Notes: generated by a model not told the origin, from the letters alone. A stretch of 64,000 nt of DNA from Streptomyces sp. R28 (GCF_041052385.1 NZ_CP163439.1:10467001-10531000); one strand, 5' to 3'; numbered from the stretch's first letter, positions 17,989 to 27,071 are shown. Numbers and translations: made by a program.

Positions 17989-18492
17989 ATGGACACCGAA
18001 CACACGCCCTCCGAGCCGATGGCGGACGACGCCTACCAGCCCACCGGCAGCAACGAGGAACAGCAGGACGCCGCACCGCTCGATCCACAGGACGCCGTGG
18101 ACGAGCGGACCTACGACGAGACCCTCGACGAGGGCTACTCCCCGCCGGAGCGGCCGCTCGGGGTCACCAAGCACGGCACCACGGCCGCCGAACAGCACGA
18201 GGGCGAGACCCTCGACCAACGCCTCACCCAGGAAGTCCCCGACGCGGCCGAGCCCGCCGGTGACGACATCGGTGACCTGCCGGGCGGCGAGGGGGAACCC
18301 GTCCACCCCGAGGCGGGCACGGACCGCGCGGGCCGCCTGGTCGCCCCGGACGAGGGAACGGGCCCCGACACCACGAAGGAGCAGATCGCCTTCGATCAGG
18401 GCGTCGACGGCGGAGCGGCCGGTGCGGAGGAGGCCGCCATGCACGTGGTCGAGGACGACGCCCGCCTGCCCGAGGGCGACCAGGGGATCTGA
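17989..18492 (+). CDS. DUF5709 family protein
   Basis: 167-residue, very acidic, low-complexity soluble protein of the kind annotated DUF5709 in Streptomyces. Recognisable blocks are DERTYDETLDEGYSPPERPL, GETLDQRLTQEVPD and DRAGRLVAPDEG, followed by an alanine/glutamate-rich tail with HVVEDDA. It lacks Cys, a signal peptide and membrane segments, and is probably largely disordered. ATG 17989 follows GAGGGAGG; a GTG at 17974 is less likely. The function of the family is unknown. Confidence 0.88.
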   Translation: MDTEHTPSEPMADDAYQPTGSNEEQQDAAPLDPQDAVDERTYDETLDEGYSPPERPLGVTKHGTTAAEQHEGETLDQRLTQEVPDAAEPAGDDIGDLPGGEGEPVHPEAGTDRAGRLVAPDEGTGPDTTKEQIAFDQGVDGGAAGAEEAAMHVVEDDARLPEGDQGI

Positions 18493-18502
18493 TGCGCGCC
18501 GC

Positions 18503-19906
18503 TCAGTCCCCGATCCGGTCGATCTGGCGCAGCCGGTTCGTGGCGTCCAGGGCGGCGACCTTGTACGACTCCGCGAGCGTCGGGTAGTTGAACACCGCGT
18601 TGACCAGATAGTCGACGGTGCCGCCGCACCCCATCACCGACTGCCCGATGTGGATGAGCTCCGTCGCCCCCGTACCGAAGCAGTGCACCCCGAGCAGCGT
18701 GCGGTCCTCGGGGGAGACCAGCAGCTTCAGCATGCCGTGCGAGTCGCCGATGATCTGCCCGCGGGCCAGCTCCCGGTAGCGGGACACGCCGACCTCGAAC
18801 GGCACCCGGTCCTCGGTGAGCTGGTCCTCGGTCCGGCCCACGAAGCTGATCTCCGGGATGGTGTAGATGCCGATCGGCTGCAGGTTGTCCATCCGGCCGA
18901 CGGGCTCCCCGAAGGCGTGGTACGCCGCCGCCCGCCCCTGCTCCATCGAGGTGGCGGCCAGCGCCGGGAAGCCGATGACGTCGCCGACGGCGTAGATGTG
19001 CGGCACCTCGGTGCGGTAGTGCTCGTCGACCGTGATCCGCCCGCGCGGGTCCGCGGTCAGGCCGGCCTTGTCCAGGTCCAGCTCGTCGGTGAGCCCCTGC
19101 CGGCCCGCCGAGTACATCACCGCGTCGGCGGGGATCTTCTTGCCGCTCTCCAGGACGGTCAACGTGCCACGGGCGTGCCGCTCCACGGCGGCGACGGTCT
19201 CCCCGAAGCGGAACGTCACAGCGAGGTCCCGCAGGTGGTACTTGAGCGACTCGATCACCTCGACGTCGCACATGTCGAGCATCCCCGCGCGCTTCTCCAC
19301 CACGGTGACCTTGCTGCCGAGCGCGGCGAACATCGAGGCGTACTCCATGCCGATGACACCGGCACCGACGATGACCATGGAGCGCGGCACCCGCTCCAGC
19401 GCCAGGACGTTGTCCGAGTCCATGATCGTCCGCCCGTCGAACTCCACACTGCCGGGCCGCGCGGGCCGGGTGCCGGTGGCGATGACGATGCGCTCGGCGG
19501 TGAGCAGCCGTTCGTGGCCGGTGACCTCGCGCAGGGCCACGGTGTGCGGGTCGACGAAGCGGCCGGTCCCGGAGTACAGGGCGACGTGGTTGCGGGAGAG
19601 CTGGCTGCGGATGACGTCCACCTCGCGGCCGACCACATGCTGGGTGCGGGCGGTCAGGTCGGAGACGGTGATGTCCTCCTTGAGCCGGTAGCTCTGGCCG
19701 TACAGATCGCGCTGAGTGAGACCGGTCAGGTACAGCACCGCCTCGCGCAGGGTCTTGGAGGGGATGGTCCCGGTGTGGATGGAGACGCCGCCGACCATGT
19801 CGGGGCGGTCGACGACGGCGACCCGGCGGCCCAGCTTGGCCGCGGCGATGGCGGCCTTCTGGCCACCCGGTCCGGATCCGATGACGAGCATGTCGAAGTC
19901 GGGCAC
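18503..19906 (-). CDS. sthA: Si-specific NAD(P)+ transhydrogenase (soluble pyridine nucleotide transhydrogenase)
   Basis: 467-residue cytoplasmic flavoprotein of the dihydrolipoamide dehydrogenase fold that exchanges hydride between NADPH and NAD+. It shows the FAD-binding motif GSGPGG (10-15), TIPSKTLREAV, the second dinucleotide motif VIVGAGVIGMEYAS and the FAD/interface motif YAVGDVIGFP. The redox-active Cys pair of the disulfide reductases is missing: the segment reads GGVSIHTGTIPSKT, as in SthA-type enzymes rather than lipoamide dehydrogenases. The start is GTG 19906; upstream in-frame sequence lacks the fold. It probably balances NADPH and NADH pools. Confidence 0.9.
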   Translation of the reverse strand: MPDFDMLVIGSGPGGQKAAIAAAKLGRRVAVVDRPDMVGGVSIHTGTIPSKTLREAVLYLTGLTQRDLYGQSYRLKEDITVSDLTARTQHVVGREVDVIRSQLSRNHVALYSGTGRFVDPHTVALREVTGHERLLTAERIVIATGTRPARPGSVEFDGRTIMDSDNVLALERVPRSMVIVGAGVIGMEYASMFAALGSKVTVVEKRAGMLDMCDVEVIESLKYHLRDLAVTFRFGETVAAVERHARGTLTVLESGKKIPADAVMYSAGRQGLTDELDLDKAGLTADPRGRITVDEHYRTEVPHIYAVGDVIGFPALAATSMEQGRAAAYHAFGEPVGRMDNLQPIGIYTIPEISFVGRTEDQLTEDRVPFEVGVSRYRELARGQIIGDSHGMLKLLVSPEDRTLLGVHCFGTGATELIHIGQSVMGCGGTVDYLVNAVFNYPTLAESYKVAALDATNRLRQIDRIGD

Positions 19907-20067
19907 CTTCAGGAGTCTGACAGCCGCACGGCCTCTTCCGAAAGGGTGAGCCCGAAACCATTGCCGGTGTGAAGTGACAAGGGAGGAACGGAAGTTATGC
20001 CGCCTGGCTCCCGGATGCCGGAGCGCACCGGCTCCCCGCCGGGGCTGCCGGGGGCGGTCACGACGCC

Positions 20068-20098
20068 CTGACATGAACTGCGCGTATGGGTTGATAAT
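20068..20098 (+). promoter_or_regulatory. Predicted promoter for a leaderless transcript
   Basis: CTGACA (20068-20073) and GATAAT (20093-20098) form a -35/-10 pair with a 19-base spacer. The ATG at 20105 begins 7 bases after the -10 box and has no ribosome site, so transcription should start at or next to the start codon. Confidence 0.5.
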
Positions 20099-20104
20099 GC
20101 GGGT

Positions 20105-21247
20105 ATGGGGCATCGACTCGCCGACATGAGCGCACCGGCCAGGCTGGCCGCCCCCGAGGAGGGCATCGGCCGGGACGAACTCGCGCTCGCCACCCGCAAC
20201 CACGGCCTCCCGCTGGAAGCCCTGCGCTACGACCTCACCCCGCCCGGCCTGCACTACGTCCTGACCCACTACGACATCCCGTACGTCCCCGACGGCACGC
20301 CCTGGCACCTGACCCTCGGCGGCCGCGTCCGCCGCCCGCTGCGCCTGGACCTGGCCGATCTGCGGACGTTCCCGCAGGTCACCACCCGGGTCACGCTGGA
20401 GTGCGCGGGCAATGGCCGGGCCCTGCTTTCGCCGCGGCCGGTGAGCCAGCCCTGGCTGGTCGAGGCGGTCGGCACCGCCGAGTGGACGGGCGTACCGCTG
20501 CGCCTGCTGCTCGCCGAGACCGCAATCGAGGCCGACGCGGTCGACGTGGTCTTCACGGGCGCCGACCACGGCGTGGAGCGCGGCGTCGAGCAGGACTACC
20601 AGCGCGCCCTGCCCGTGGACGTGGTCACGGGCAGCGATCCGGAGGTGCTGGTGGCGTACGCCATGAACGGAGCCCCGCTGCCCCCGCAGCACGGCCGCCC
20701 GCTACGGCTGGTCGTGCCCGGCTGGTACGGCATGGCACACGTGAAGTGGCTGCGCGCGGTGACCGTCACCGACGAGCCGTTCACGGGGTTCCAGCAGGCC
20801 GTGGCCTACCGGCTGCGCCGGCACCCCGAGGACGAGGGCGAACCCGTCACCCGCATCGCCCCCCGCGCCCTGCTCGTCCCGCCGGGCTTCCCCGACTTCA
20901 TGTCCCGTTCCCGCGTGGTCCGGCCCGGCCCGGTGACCCTGGAGGGGCGCGCCTGGTCCGGGCGTGGCCCGGTGACGCGCGTCGAGGTCAGCACGGACGC
21001 GGGCGGCAACTGGCAGGAGGCCGAGCTGGAGCCGGACTCCGGTCACCGCTGGGCGTGGCGCCGCTGGCGGCACAGCTGGACGGCGACCCCGGGCGCACAC
21101 GTGCTGAGCGCACGGGCCACCGACGCCGAAGGCCGCACCCAGCCACTGGCCCAGCCCTGGAACCGTGGGGGCTTCGCCAACAACCTCGTGCAGCGGGTGC
21201 CGGTGCTGTGTCCTCAGGAGGACGGGGACGGGGACGACGCCCGGTGA
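20105..21247 (+). CDS. Sulfite oxidase-family molybdopterin oxidoreductase
   Basis: 380-residue enzyme with the oxidoreductase molybdopterin-binding domain (about 60-240) and the C-terminal Mo-co dimerisation domain (about 255-370). LECAGNGR places the molybdenum-ligating Cys at residue 100; WTGVPLRLLL and ADHGVERGV are further family motifs. No Tat signal or haem domain is seen, so it is likely cytoplasmic with an unknown electron acceptor. It could oxidise sulfite or act as a related reductase. The start codon lies directly behind a promoter, which supports leaderless translation. Confidence 0.86.
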   Translation: MGHRLADMSAPARLAAPEEGIGRDELALATRNHGLPLEALRYDLTPPGLHYVLTHYDIPYVPDGTPWHLTLGGRVRRPLRLDLADLRTFPQVTTRVTLECAGNGRALLSPRPVSQPWLVEAVGTAEWTGVPLRLLLAETAIEADAVDVVFTGADHGVERGVEQDYQRALPVDVVTGSDPEVLVAYAMNGAPLPPQHGRPLRLVVPGWYGMAHVKWLRAVTVTDEPFTGFQQAVAYRLRRHPEDEGEPVTRIAPRALLVPPGFPDFMSRSRVVRPGPVTLEGRAWSGRGPVTRVEVSTDAGGNWQEAELEPDSGHRWAWRRWRHSWTATPGAHVLSARATDAEGRTQPLAQPWNRGGFANNLVQRVPVLCPQEDGDGDDAR

Positions 21248-21350
21248 GTATGCCGACGGCGCGGCGCAGCGCGGGACGGCAGGCGGGCAGGGCCGCCCCG
21301 GGCGCCGGCCCGACACCCGGGGTGGCCCGCGCGGATCGCGGCAGTCTCGG

Positions 21351-21560
21351 CTAGGGCAGCAGCTTGTCGAGGGCGGAGGGGCCCTCAGCCTCCAGCTTGC
21401 GCTTGGCCCACTCCAGGGTGCGCGGGGTGAGGTCCTTGCCTGAGGCAAGCACGATGTCCTCGGGGGACACATCGGTGCCGGTGCGGGCGTGGAGCAGGTC
21501 GTCCGGGGTGGTGCGCTCCTCGGACGGCCCGGACGCTTCGGGCTGGCTCGTCGGCATCAT
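21351..21560 (-). CDS. Small conserved hypothetical protein, 69 residues
   Basis: Soluble, charged small protein starting with two consecutive ATG codons (21560 or 21557) behind GAGGAG. The C-terminal half reads ASGKDLTPRTLEWAKRKLE and looks like a single amphipathic helix followed by a short tail ending DKLLP. Similar small proteins of unknown role are common in Streptomyces. The 204-base gap to the next gene (21561-21764) shows no other gene. Confidence 0.7.
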   Translation of the reverse strand: MMPTSQPEASGPSEERTTPDDLLHARTGTDVSPEDIVLASGKDLTPRTLEWAKRKLEAEGPSALDKLLP

Positions 21561-21764
21561 CTCTGCTCCTCGGATCCGGATCACTACTTCGGGCCCGGTG
21601 CGGTCATCGGGTCTGCTATCACCATTCAACGCCGGAGCGGACCCTGCATCCGGAGGCGCCGGGACCCCGCTGCGCACCGGTCGGCCCCTGGACACCCGGG
21701 GTAGCACCGCGCTCCCGCAGCGAAACCGACCGTGCCCGAGGGCCGAGCACTCTCGCGGGCCGCG

Positions 21765-22973
21765 TCAGCCCTCGAAAGGCGTGAGCGTCAGCCTGATACC
21801 CGTCGGCGCCGTGTCCTGGATGTACGAGGCGAAGTCGGCCACGTCGTCGAAGGCGAAACCGTACGCCTTGCCGTCCTCGGTGGCCGTGTGCATCGCCTTG
21901 GCGTAGTGGTTGGTCAGGTCGGTCCGGTAGAAGGTGGCGGCGTCGGTCGTCGGCTGGGCCGGGTGGCTGAGCAGCGTCGAGCGGTTGAACCCGGCACCGA
22001 GTACGGCGGCGACGGGGCCGGTCGTGCCGTCGTTGGGGGCGGCGAGATTGCCGTCGCAGAACAGCACGTCCCGGGTCGACGGCTTGGCGAAGGACACCTG
22101 GGCGGGCCCGTCGAAGGTGAACCGATCGCCGCGCACCCGCCCCGTGAACGTACCCGCGTTGGTGGTGACGGTGAGGTCCCGCCCGGTGTACGTGCTCCAC
22201 ACCTCGTCGATGTACGGGGCGAAGTAGTCCTTGGGAAACAGACCGGCGTCCAGACCGTGCCCCGGGGCGATGACGCGCCTGTCGTCCACGACGAGCCGAG
22301 CGAACTCCTCGACCTGGCGCACCGCGCCGAACGCGGTCGCCCGCCCGCCGGCGCGCAGTCTGCCCGTCGTCTGGTCCTTGGCGCCGGTCAGCCGAATGCT
22401 CAGAGGGACGCTGAACATGTCGACCATGGTGGTGTTGCAGAACATGCCGGCGGCGTTGTACGTGAACTCGGCGCAGTCGTGCAGCACCGGGTAGTTGGGG
22501 TCCGACGCCACCCAGCCCGCCGGGTACTGCAGCGCGGCGTTTCCGTTGCCGTCCGTGACGGCCTTGAACTTGAGCTTCTCGCCGAGCGACACATACATCC
22601 GCCCGGACATGTAGGGGAGCCAGAGCCGGGTCTCGCCGCTGCCGGCCAGGCTGATGGCGTAGTCGGTGAAGCCGTCGGCGCCGTTGTCCGACAGCGCGAT
22701 CGGCGCGAGGGTGCCGTCGGGCGTGACCCGCACCTGCCTGCCGTCCTGGTTGCCGACGATGTAGACGTGCACGTTCGCGTTGCCGAAGGAGCCGCTGTCA
22801 TTGACGATCGTCAGCGGCAGTGGGCCCGCCGCGGAGGGCCCTACGCCGTGCGCGGGCGTACCCGCGAGGGCGTACGGGGCCACGGTGGCGACGGCGGGGA
22901 CGGCCACCGCCGTGCCGCCGAGGGCGAGGAGAAGCCTGCGTCGACCGAGATGGCGCTGATGACGGGAAGTCAT
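21765..22973 (-). CDS. Secreted beta-1,3-glucanase, glycoside hydrolase family 64
   Basis: 402-residue secreted protein with a Tat-like signal: Arg-rich n-region (RRR at 11-13), LLLALGG, and a cleavage site around residues 38-45. The mature part matches GH64 laminaripentaose-producing glucanases, with PLTIVNDSG at the start, EFTYNAAGMFCNTTMVDMFS and QVEEFARLVVDDRRVIAPGH in the middle, and DGNLAAPNDGTTGPVAAVLG toward the end. The enzyme should cleave fungal or plant beta-1,3-glucan outside the cell. Two 12-bp GAGAGCGCTCTC palindromes lie upstream, so expression is probably under a LacI-type repressor. Confidence 0.9.
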   Translation of the reverse strand: MTSRHQRHLGRRRLLLALGGTAVAVPAVATVAPYALAGTPAHGVGPSAAGPLPLTIVNDSGSFGNANVHVYIVGNQDGRQVRVTPDGTLAPIALSDNGADGFTDYAISLAGSGETRLWLPYMSGRMYVSLGEKLKFKAVTDGNGNAALQYPAGWVASDPNYPVLHDCAEFTYNAAGMFCNTTMVDMFSVPLSIRLTGAKDQTTGRLRAGGRATAFGAVRQVEEFARLVVDDRRVIAPGHGLDAGLFPKDYFAPYIDEVWSTYTGRDLTVTTNAGTFTGRVRGDRFTFDGPAQVSFAKPSTRDVLFCDGNLAAPNDGTTGPVAAVLGAGFNRSTLLSHPAQPTTDAATFYRTDLTNHYAKAMHTATEDGKAYGFAFDDVADFASYIQDTAPTGIRLTLTPFEG

Positions 22974-23074
22974 GTGGGGGGTCTCCCGGAGTACTTGTGC
23001 GGGTACTTGGGTGAGGCGGGGACGTGCACAGCCGGTCCGGGAGTCATCCCAGGAGTCATCCCGAGAGTTGTTCT

Positions 23075-23086
23075 GAGAGCGCTCTC
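23075..23086. promoter_or_regulatory. LacI/CebR-like operator, copy 1
   Basis: GAGAGCGCTCTC is a perfect 12-bp palindrome 102 bases upstream of the glucanase start. Its core equals that of the CebR operator TGGGAGCGCTCCCA of Streptomyces, so a LacI-family glucan-responsive repressor probably binds here. Confidence 0.6.
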
Positions 23087-23258
23087 GAACCAGGCGCTGC
23101 CGCTGCCGGTGGGCCCCGATGCTACGCACCACGCCCGCATCGGCCAATGGGTCTGCATCGCGCCCAAACTCCCCTCAGCTGCGGGAACTTGAAACACCAC
23201 GGAATGCCCACGCTCGCTTAACCCTCTCCTAAGGCCCGCTTAAGTCACACTGGCTCCT

Positions 23259-23270
23259 GAGAGCGCTCTC
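23259..23270. promoter_or_regulatory. LacI/CebR-like operator, copy 2
   Basis: This is a second perfect copy of GAGAGCGCTCTC, 184 bases from the first centre to centre, between the glucanase and the plus-strand GNAT gene. The spacing would allow looping between two repressor dimers. Confidence 0.55.
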
Positions 23271-23393
23271 CAGCCGCCCTCCAGCGCTTGGCGGAGCCCC
23301 GCTCAAAGCCCGCGAAAAACCTGTGGACGGGCCCGATGAAGATCACGTACTGTGTGGCTCACGCCCTGAGACGGACGGAAGGAGGCGAGTGCC

Positions 23394-23456
23394 GTGCGAT
23401 TCACACCTTTCCAGCGCTCCCTTTTCCGTTGCCCCGGCGTGTCGCGTCAGATCTGA
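23394..23456 (+). CDS. Possible 20-residue upstream peptide
   Basis: A short frame from GTG 23394 to TGA 23454-23456 encodes 20 residues beginning MRFTPFQRSLF and containing one Cys. GGAGG sits 8 bases before the GTG, a better ribosome site than most genes here. It ends 39 bases before the GNAT gene and could be a leader peptide that regulates it, or chance. The rest of the 522-base gap 22974-23495 holds only the three operators. Confidence 0.3.
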   Translation: MRFTPFQRSLFRCPGVSRQI

Positions 23457-23459
23457 CCG

Positions 23460-23469
23460 GGAGCGCTCC
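23460..23469. promoter_or_regulatory. LacI/CebR-like operator, copy 3
   Basis: GGAGCGCTCC (context GGGAGCGCTCCA) lies 26 bases before the GNAT start codon. It is closer to the CebR consensus than the two upstream copies and would block transcription into the GNAT gene. Confidence 0.45.
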
Positions 23470-23495
23470 AAGCAGCCTTTATCCCGGAGGAATCC

Positions 23496-24392
23496 ATGAC
23501 CGATCCGGTCATCCGCGCGCTCTCCGCGAGCGACGCCCATCTCTTCGATGCACACCCCGACCCGCTCGGCGCCCGTGAGGGGCACCGGCGGACCCGGTTC
23601 CGCCCCGAGTGGAAGCGAGTTGCCCTGCGCGACGGCACGGTCGTCGCTCGCGGCGCCTGGTGGGGCGGGCCCGACGACTCGGAGCCCATCAACATCAACT
23701 GGTTCGACGTGGCCGAGGGCGAGGAGGCGGCCGGTGCCGAACTCCTGCGCTCCGCCCCCTGGCAGGTCGAACTCGAGATCAACCTGCCCGGCGGCTGGCG
23801 GGACAAGCCCGACCTGAAGGCCGCCGCCGAGGCCCGCTTCACCGCCGCACGCGCGGCCGGCTACGAACTCCTGGTGGAACGCTTCCTGTACCGCTGGACC
23901 CCGGACCTCGGCCTGCCTGAGCGGCCCGGACGCCTGCGCTTCAGCGCCGAGCCGGACGACGCGGTCTTCTTCGACGCGCTGCGCCGCATCCACTCCGTCA
24001 CCTTGGATGCCCACTCGCTGCGGGCCATCGAGGAGGGTGGCCTGGACCGGGCCGCCCAGGAGGAGCTCGACTTCTTCCACTGGTGCCCGTCCCCACGGGA
24101 GTGGTGGCAGCTCGCGCACACCCCGGACGGGGAACTCGCCGGCATCCACATTCCGGCACACAACCCGTCCAACCCGACGATCGGCTTCATCGGAGTCGTC
24201 CCGGAACAGCGCGGCCACGGCTACGCCTACGACCTCCTCGCGGAGTGCACCCACTTCCTCGTCGAGCAAGGCGCGGAGGTCGTCACCGGAGCGACGGACC
24301 TGGGCAACTTCCCCATGGCCGCGAACTTCGCCAAGGCAGGCTTCCCCGTGGTCAGTGAGCGCATCAACTTCCAAGCGGCGGCCCAGGCATAG
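23496..24392 (+). CDS. GNAT-family N-acetyltransferase
   Basis: 298-residue protein with the acetyl-CoA-binding GNAT motif near the C-terminus: IGFIGVVPEQRGHGYAYDLL, where Q238-R-G-H-G-Y243 is the Q/R-x-x-G-x-G/A pyrophosphate loop. The N-terminal half (residues 1-150) lacks that loop and looks like a degenerate GNAT repeat, as in two-domain acetyltransferases. ATG 23496 follows CCCGGAGGAATCC. The acceptor amine is unknown. Nearby CebR-like sites suggest co-regulation with the divergent beta-1,3-glucanase. Confidence 0.85.
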   Translation: MTDPVIRALSASDAHLFDAHPDPLGAREGHRRTRFRPEWKRVALRDGTVVARGAWWGGPDDSEPININWFDVAEGEEAAGAELLRSAPWQVELEINLPGGWRDKPDLKAAAEARFTAARAAGYELLVERFLYRWTPDLGLPERPGRLRFSAEPDDAVFFDALRRIHSVTLDAHSLRAIEEGGLDRAAQEELDFFHWCPSPREWWQLAHTPDGELAGIHIPAHNPSNPTIGFIGVVPEQRGHGYAYDLLAECTHFLVEQGAEVVTGATDLGNFPMAANFAKAGFPVVSERINFQAAAQA

Positions 24393-24467
24393 CGAGGCGT
24401 AGAACCGAGGAGCAGCAGATGTAGTACACGGTGGGCGGTCCGGGCCTTCTGCGGTCCGGGCCGCCTG

Positions 24468-24689
24468 TCAGTCCCCTGGCTGTCGGGCCGCTTCACGCCC
24501 GGTCCGGGGTACGACGCGGTACGCGATCTGTTCGCCCGTGAACCGGCCTTGCCGGCACGGGACTACGACGAGGTCCGACAGGCCCGGGAGGCGGCCGGCG
24601 ACGGGATCCGAAGACGCGTCTCACTGTCCTCGCCGGACGGTCCGGTCGCCGAGTTCCTGCTGCACATCGAGGGGGACAGGGCCTGGCCC
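24468..24689 (+). pseudogene. Gene fragment of unknown family
   Basis: Between the GNAT and oxidoreductase genes, one plus-strand frame has coding-type third positions and reads PWLSGRFTPGPGYDAVRDLF, then DYDEVRQAREAAGDGIRRRV and DGPVAEFLLHIEGDRAW. It has no convincing start and merges into antisense sequence of the next gene at about 24690, so it looks like a remnant cut at both ends. The family was not identified. The remainder of the 302-base gap 24393-24694 has no other feature. Confidence 0.4.
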
Positions 24690-24694
24690 CGCCG

Positions 24695-25582
24695 TCACGC
24701 GCCGTCGTTCAACAGCGCTTCGGCCGCCACCAGAATCTCGGTGACCCGCAGACCGAACGCCGCGTCGCACGCGTGCGCGCGACCGGTGCGGGAGGCGGTC
24801 AGCAGGGCATCCCCGGCCCGGGTCAGGGCGGACACCGCGCTGTCGGCGCTCTCCGGCAGCAGCGTCACTCCGGCCGCGCCCCGCAGCTCCACCGCTGCCC
24901 CCGCTGCCGCGGGCGGCGCCGTGAGGCTCAGGGCGAGCGTGCTCGACGCGCCGCTGACGTGCTCGAGGACCAGATGGACGGTGTCGCCGGGCCCGTGCGC
25001 GGCGGCCGTCACGCGCCGGGCGTCACCCAGGACCGGCAGCAGCACGGACAGGGCGTGGGGACCCACGTCCCACAGGGCGCCCTTCTCCCGCCGCCACGGG
25101 GAGTCGGCGAACGGGTTGCCGTCACCGCTGAACACGGAGCCCAGCCACTGCGCCCGCCCCGTGAACCAGCCGTCCACGGCCGCCTGTTCGGTGATCCATG
25201 CCCCGGTCTCCGACTGGAAACGGGCGGTGAAGAACACGACCGAGGCCACACCGGCCTCCTCGACAGCCTCGACGACCGCCCGTCCCTCCCGCACCGTCAA
25301 CGCGAGCGGCTTGTCCAGCAGCAGATGGCAGCCCGCCCGTGCGGCCCGCACCGCCAGGTCGGCCTGGACGGCCGGCGGCAGGGCGACGGCAACGGCGTCC
25401 ACGTCGGCGAGCAGCGCGTCCACATCGTCGTAGGCGCGCACGCCGTAGCTGTCGGCCAACTCCTTCGCGGCGGCCGTACGGCGGCCCCACACTCCTGCGA
25501 AGTCCAGTTCGCCGTGCCGGCTCAGGGCGGGAGCGTAGGCCATCTGGGCCCACGGGCCGGTGCCGAGCAGTCCGATGCGCAT
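24695..25582 (-). CDS. Gfo/Idh/MocA-family oxidoreductase
   Basis: 295-residue NAD(P)-dependent dehydrogenase. The N-terminal Rossmann motif is GLLGTGPWA (4-12); the conserved cofactor-site motif normally reading EKP is DKP (90-92). The C-terminal half (about 125-290) is the alpha/beta substrate-binding domain with GALWDVGPHALSVLL. ATG 25582 lies behind GAGGCGG. Family members oxidise sugars, inositols or related polyols; the substrate here is unknown. It is divergent from the MFS gene at 25774. Confidence 0.88.
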   Translation of the reverse strand: MRIGLLGTGPWAQMAYAPALSRHGELDFAGVWGRRTAAAKELADSYGVRAYDDVDALLADVDAVAVALPPAVQADLAVRAARAGCHLLLDKPLALTVREGRAVVEAVEEAGVASVVFFTARFQSETGAWITEQAAVDGWFTGRAQWLGSVFSGDGNPFADSPWRREKGALWDVGPHALSVLLPVLGDARRVTAAAHGPGDTVHLVLEHVSGASSTLALSLTAPPAAAGAAVELRGAAGVTLLPESADSAVSALTRAGDALLTASRTGRAHACDAAFGLRVTEILVAAEALLNDGA

Positions 25583-25773
25583 GCCGCCGCCTCTCACTGT
25601 GCTGGTCGAGGGTGAGCGTGCCACACCAACCGGGAGGCCGCGCAAGCGGATAGCGGGCTGGGAGCGGCTGCACGTCGCCGCGCTGGACGTGGCGAGAACC
25701 GAGCGCACAGTGCCGGCGTGTTGGTGATCAGCGGCCTGGACCGGGCCGTGGATCCGAGAGCGGAGACGGGGCT

Positions 25774-27071
25774 GTGACGGAAGTGGCGAAGGACTTACAG
25801 GACGACAGGGCGCAGAGCGCTGGTCCGAGCCTGTGGCGTCAGCGGGATTTCATGCTGCTGTGGAGTGGCCAGACGGTCAGTGAGATGGGATCGGCGGTCA
25901 CCCAGGTCGCCTTGCCGCTGGTCGCGGTCGTCGCGCTCAAGGCGAGCCCGTTCGAGGTCGGGCTGCTGACCGCCGCCACCACGGCAGCGTTCGCGCTGAT
26001 CGCGCTGCCCGCGGGCGCGCTCGTGGACCGCGGCTCCAGACGTTCGATCATGATGCTCTGCAACATCCTCCGCCTGCTGATCATCGGCTCGGTACCGCTG
26101 GCGGCCGCCCTCGGCGCCGTGACGATGGCGCAGCTCTACGTCGTCGCTGTCGCAGCCGGCGTGTGCACGGTGTTCTTCGACGTCGCGTACAGAGTTATGT
26201 GCCGTCGCTGATCCGCGCCGATCTCCGGATGGACGCCAACGGCAAGCTGGGGACCACCCAGGCGTTCGCGCAGCTCGGGGGGCCCAGCCTGGGCGGGGGA
26301 CTGGTCGCGGCGTTCGGCGCCGCGGGGGCGATGACGGCCGACGCGATGTCCTACCTGGTCTCGGTCGTCTCGATGTCCGGAATCAGGACGCGCGAGGAGC
26401 CGCCGCCCGCGCGGCGCGAGGGCGAGACGTTGCGGAGCCAGATCGCCGAGGGATTGAGATTCGTCGCCGGGCACAAGATATTGCGGAGGGTCGTGGCGTG
26501 CTCGGGCACCGCGAACCTGTTCTCCGGCATGACCTCGGCGCTGGCGATGGTCTTCCTCATCCGCGTGCTGCATGTGAGTCCCGCGCTGACCGGGCTGGTC
26601 ATGGCGGGCTCGGCCATCGGCGGAATCGCAGGGGGACTGTTCGCCGGCAGGCTCGCCAAGAAGTTCGGCTCGGCGCGGATCATCTGGGTGTCGATACTGG
26701 TGTTCAGCGCGCCGCAGCTCATCGCGGCGGCTGCCTGGCGAGGCTGGGGGGTGCTGCTGTTCCCGTTGGGCTGGGGCATCACAGGCTTCTCCATGATGGT
26801 CTACAACATCGCCCAGGTCAGCTACCGGCAGTCGGTGACACCGCCGGAGCTGATGGGCCGGATGAACGCGGCCGTGCGCTGGGTCGTGTGGGGCACGCTG
26901 CCGCTCGGCGGCGTCCTCGGCGGGGTGCTCGGCACCCTCATCGGGGTGCGGCCCACACTCTGGCTGGCCTTCATCGGTACGTGGGCGGCCGGCTGGTTCG
27001 TGTTCTTCTCCCCGCTCCGCCACATGCGCGATGTCCCTGCACCCGAGCCGGCCCCCGGTGTTACGCGTTGA
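25774..27071 (+). pseudogene. MFS transporter with a one-base deletion (frameshift)
   Basis: The first 140 codons from GTG 25774 encode a normal MFS N-terminus (FMLLWSGQTVSEMGSAVTQV and the loop LVDRGSRR), ending DVAYR and then premature stop at 26211. From about 26191 another frame continues the same protein to 27071 (QSYVPSLIRADLRMDANGKL onward, with about six more membrane segments). Inserting one C after 26190 (GCGTAC-AGAGT to GCGTACCAGAGT) restores DVAYQSYVPS, so a single base is missing. It is either a recent null mutation or a sequencing error. Codon 8 (25795-25797) is TTA, so translation of an intact copy would depend on bldA. Relatives are drug-type effluxers. Confidence 0.88.
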
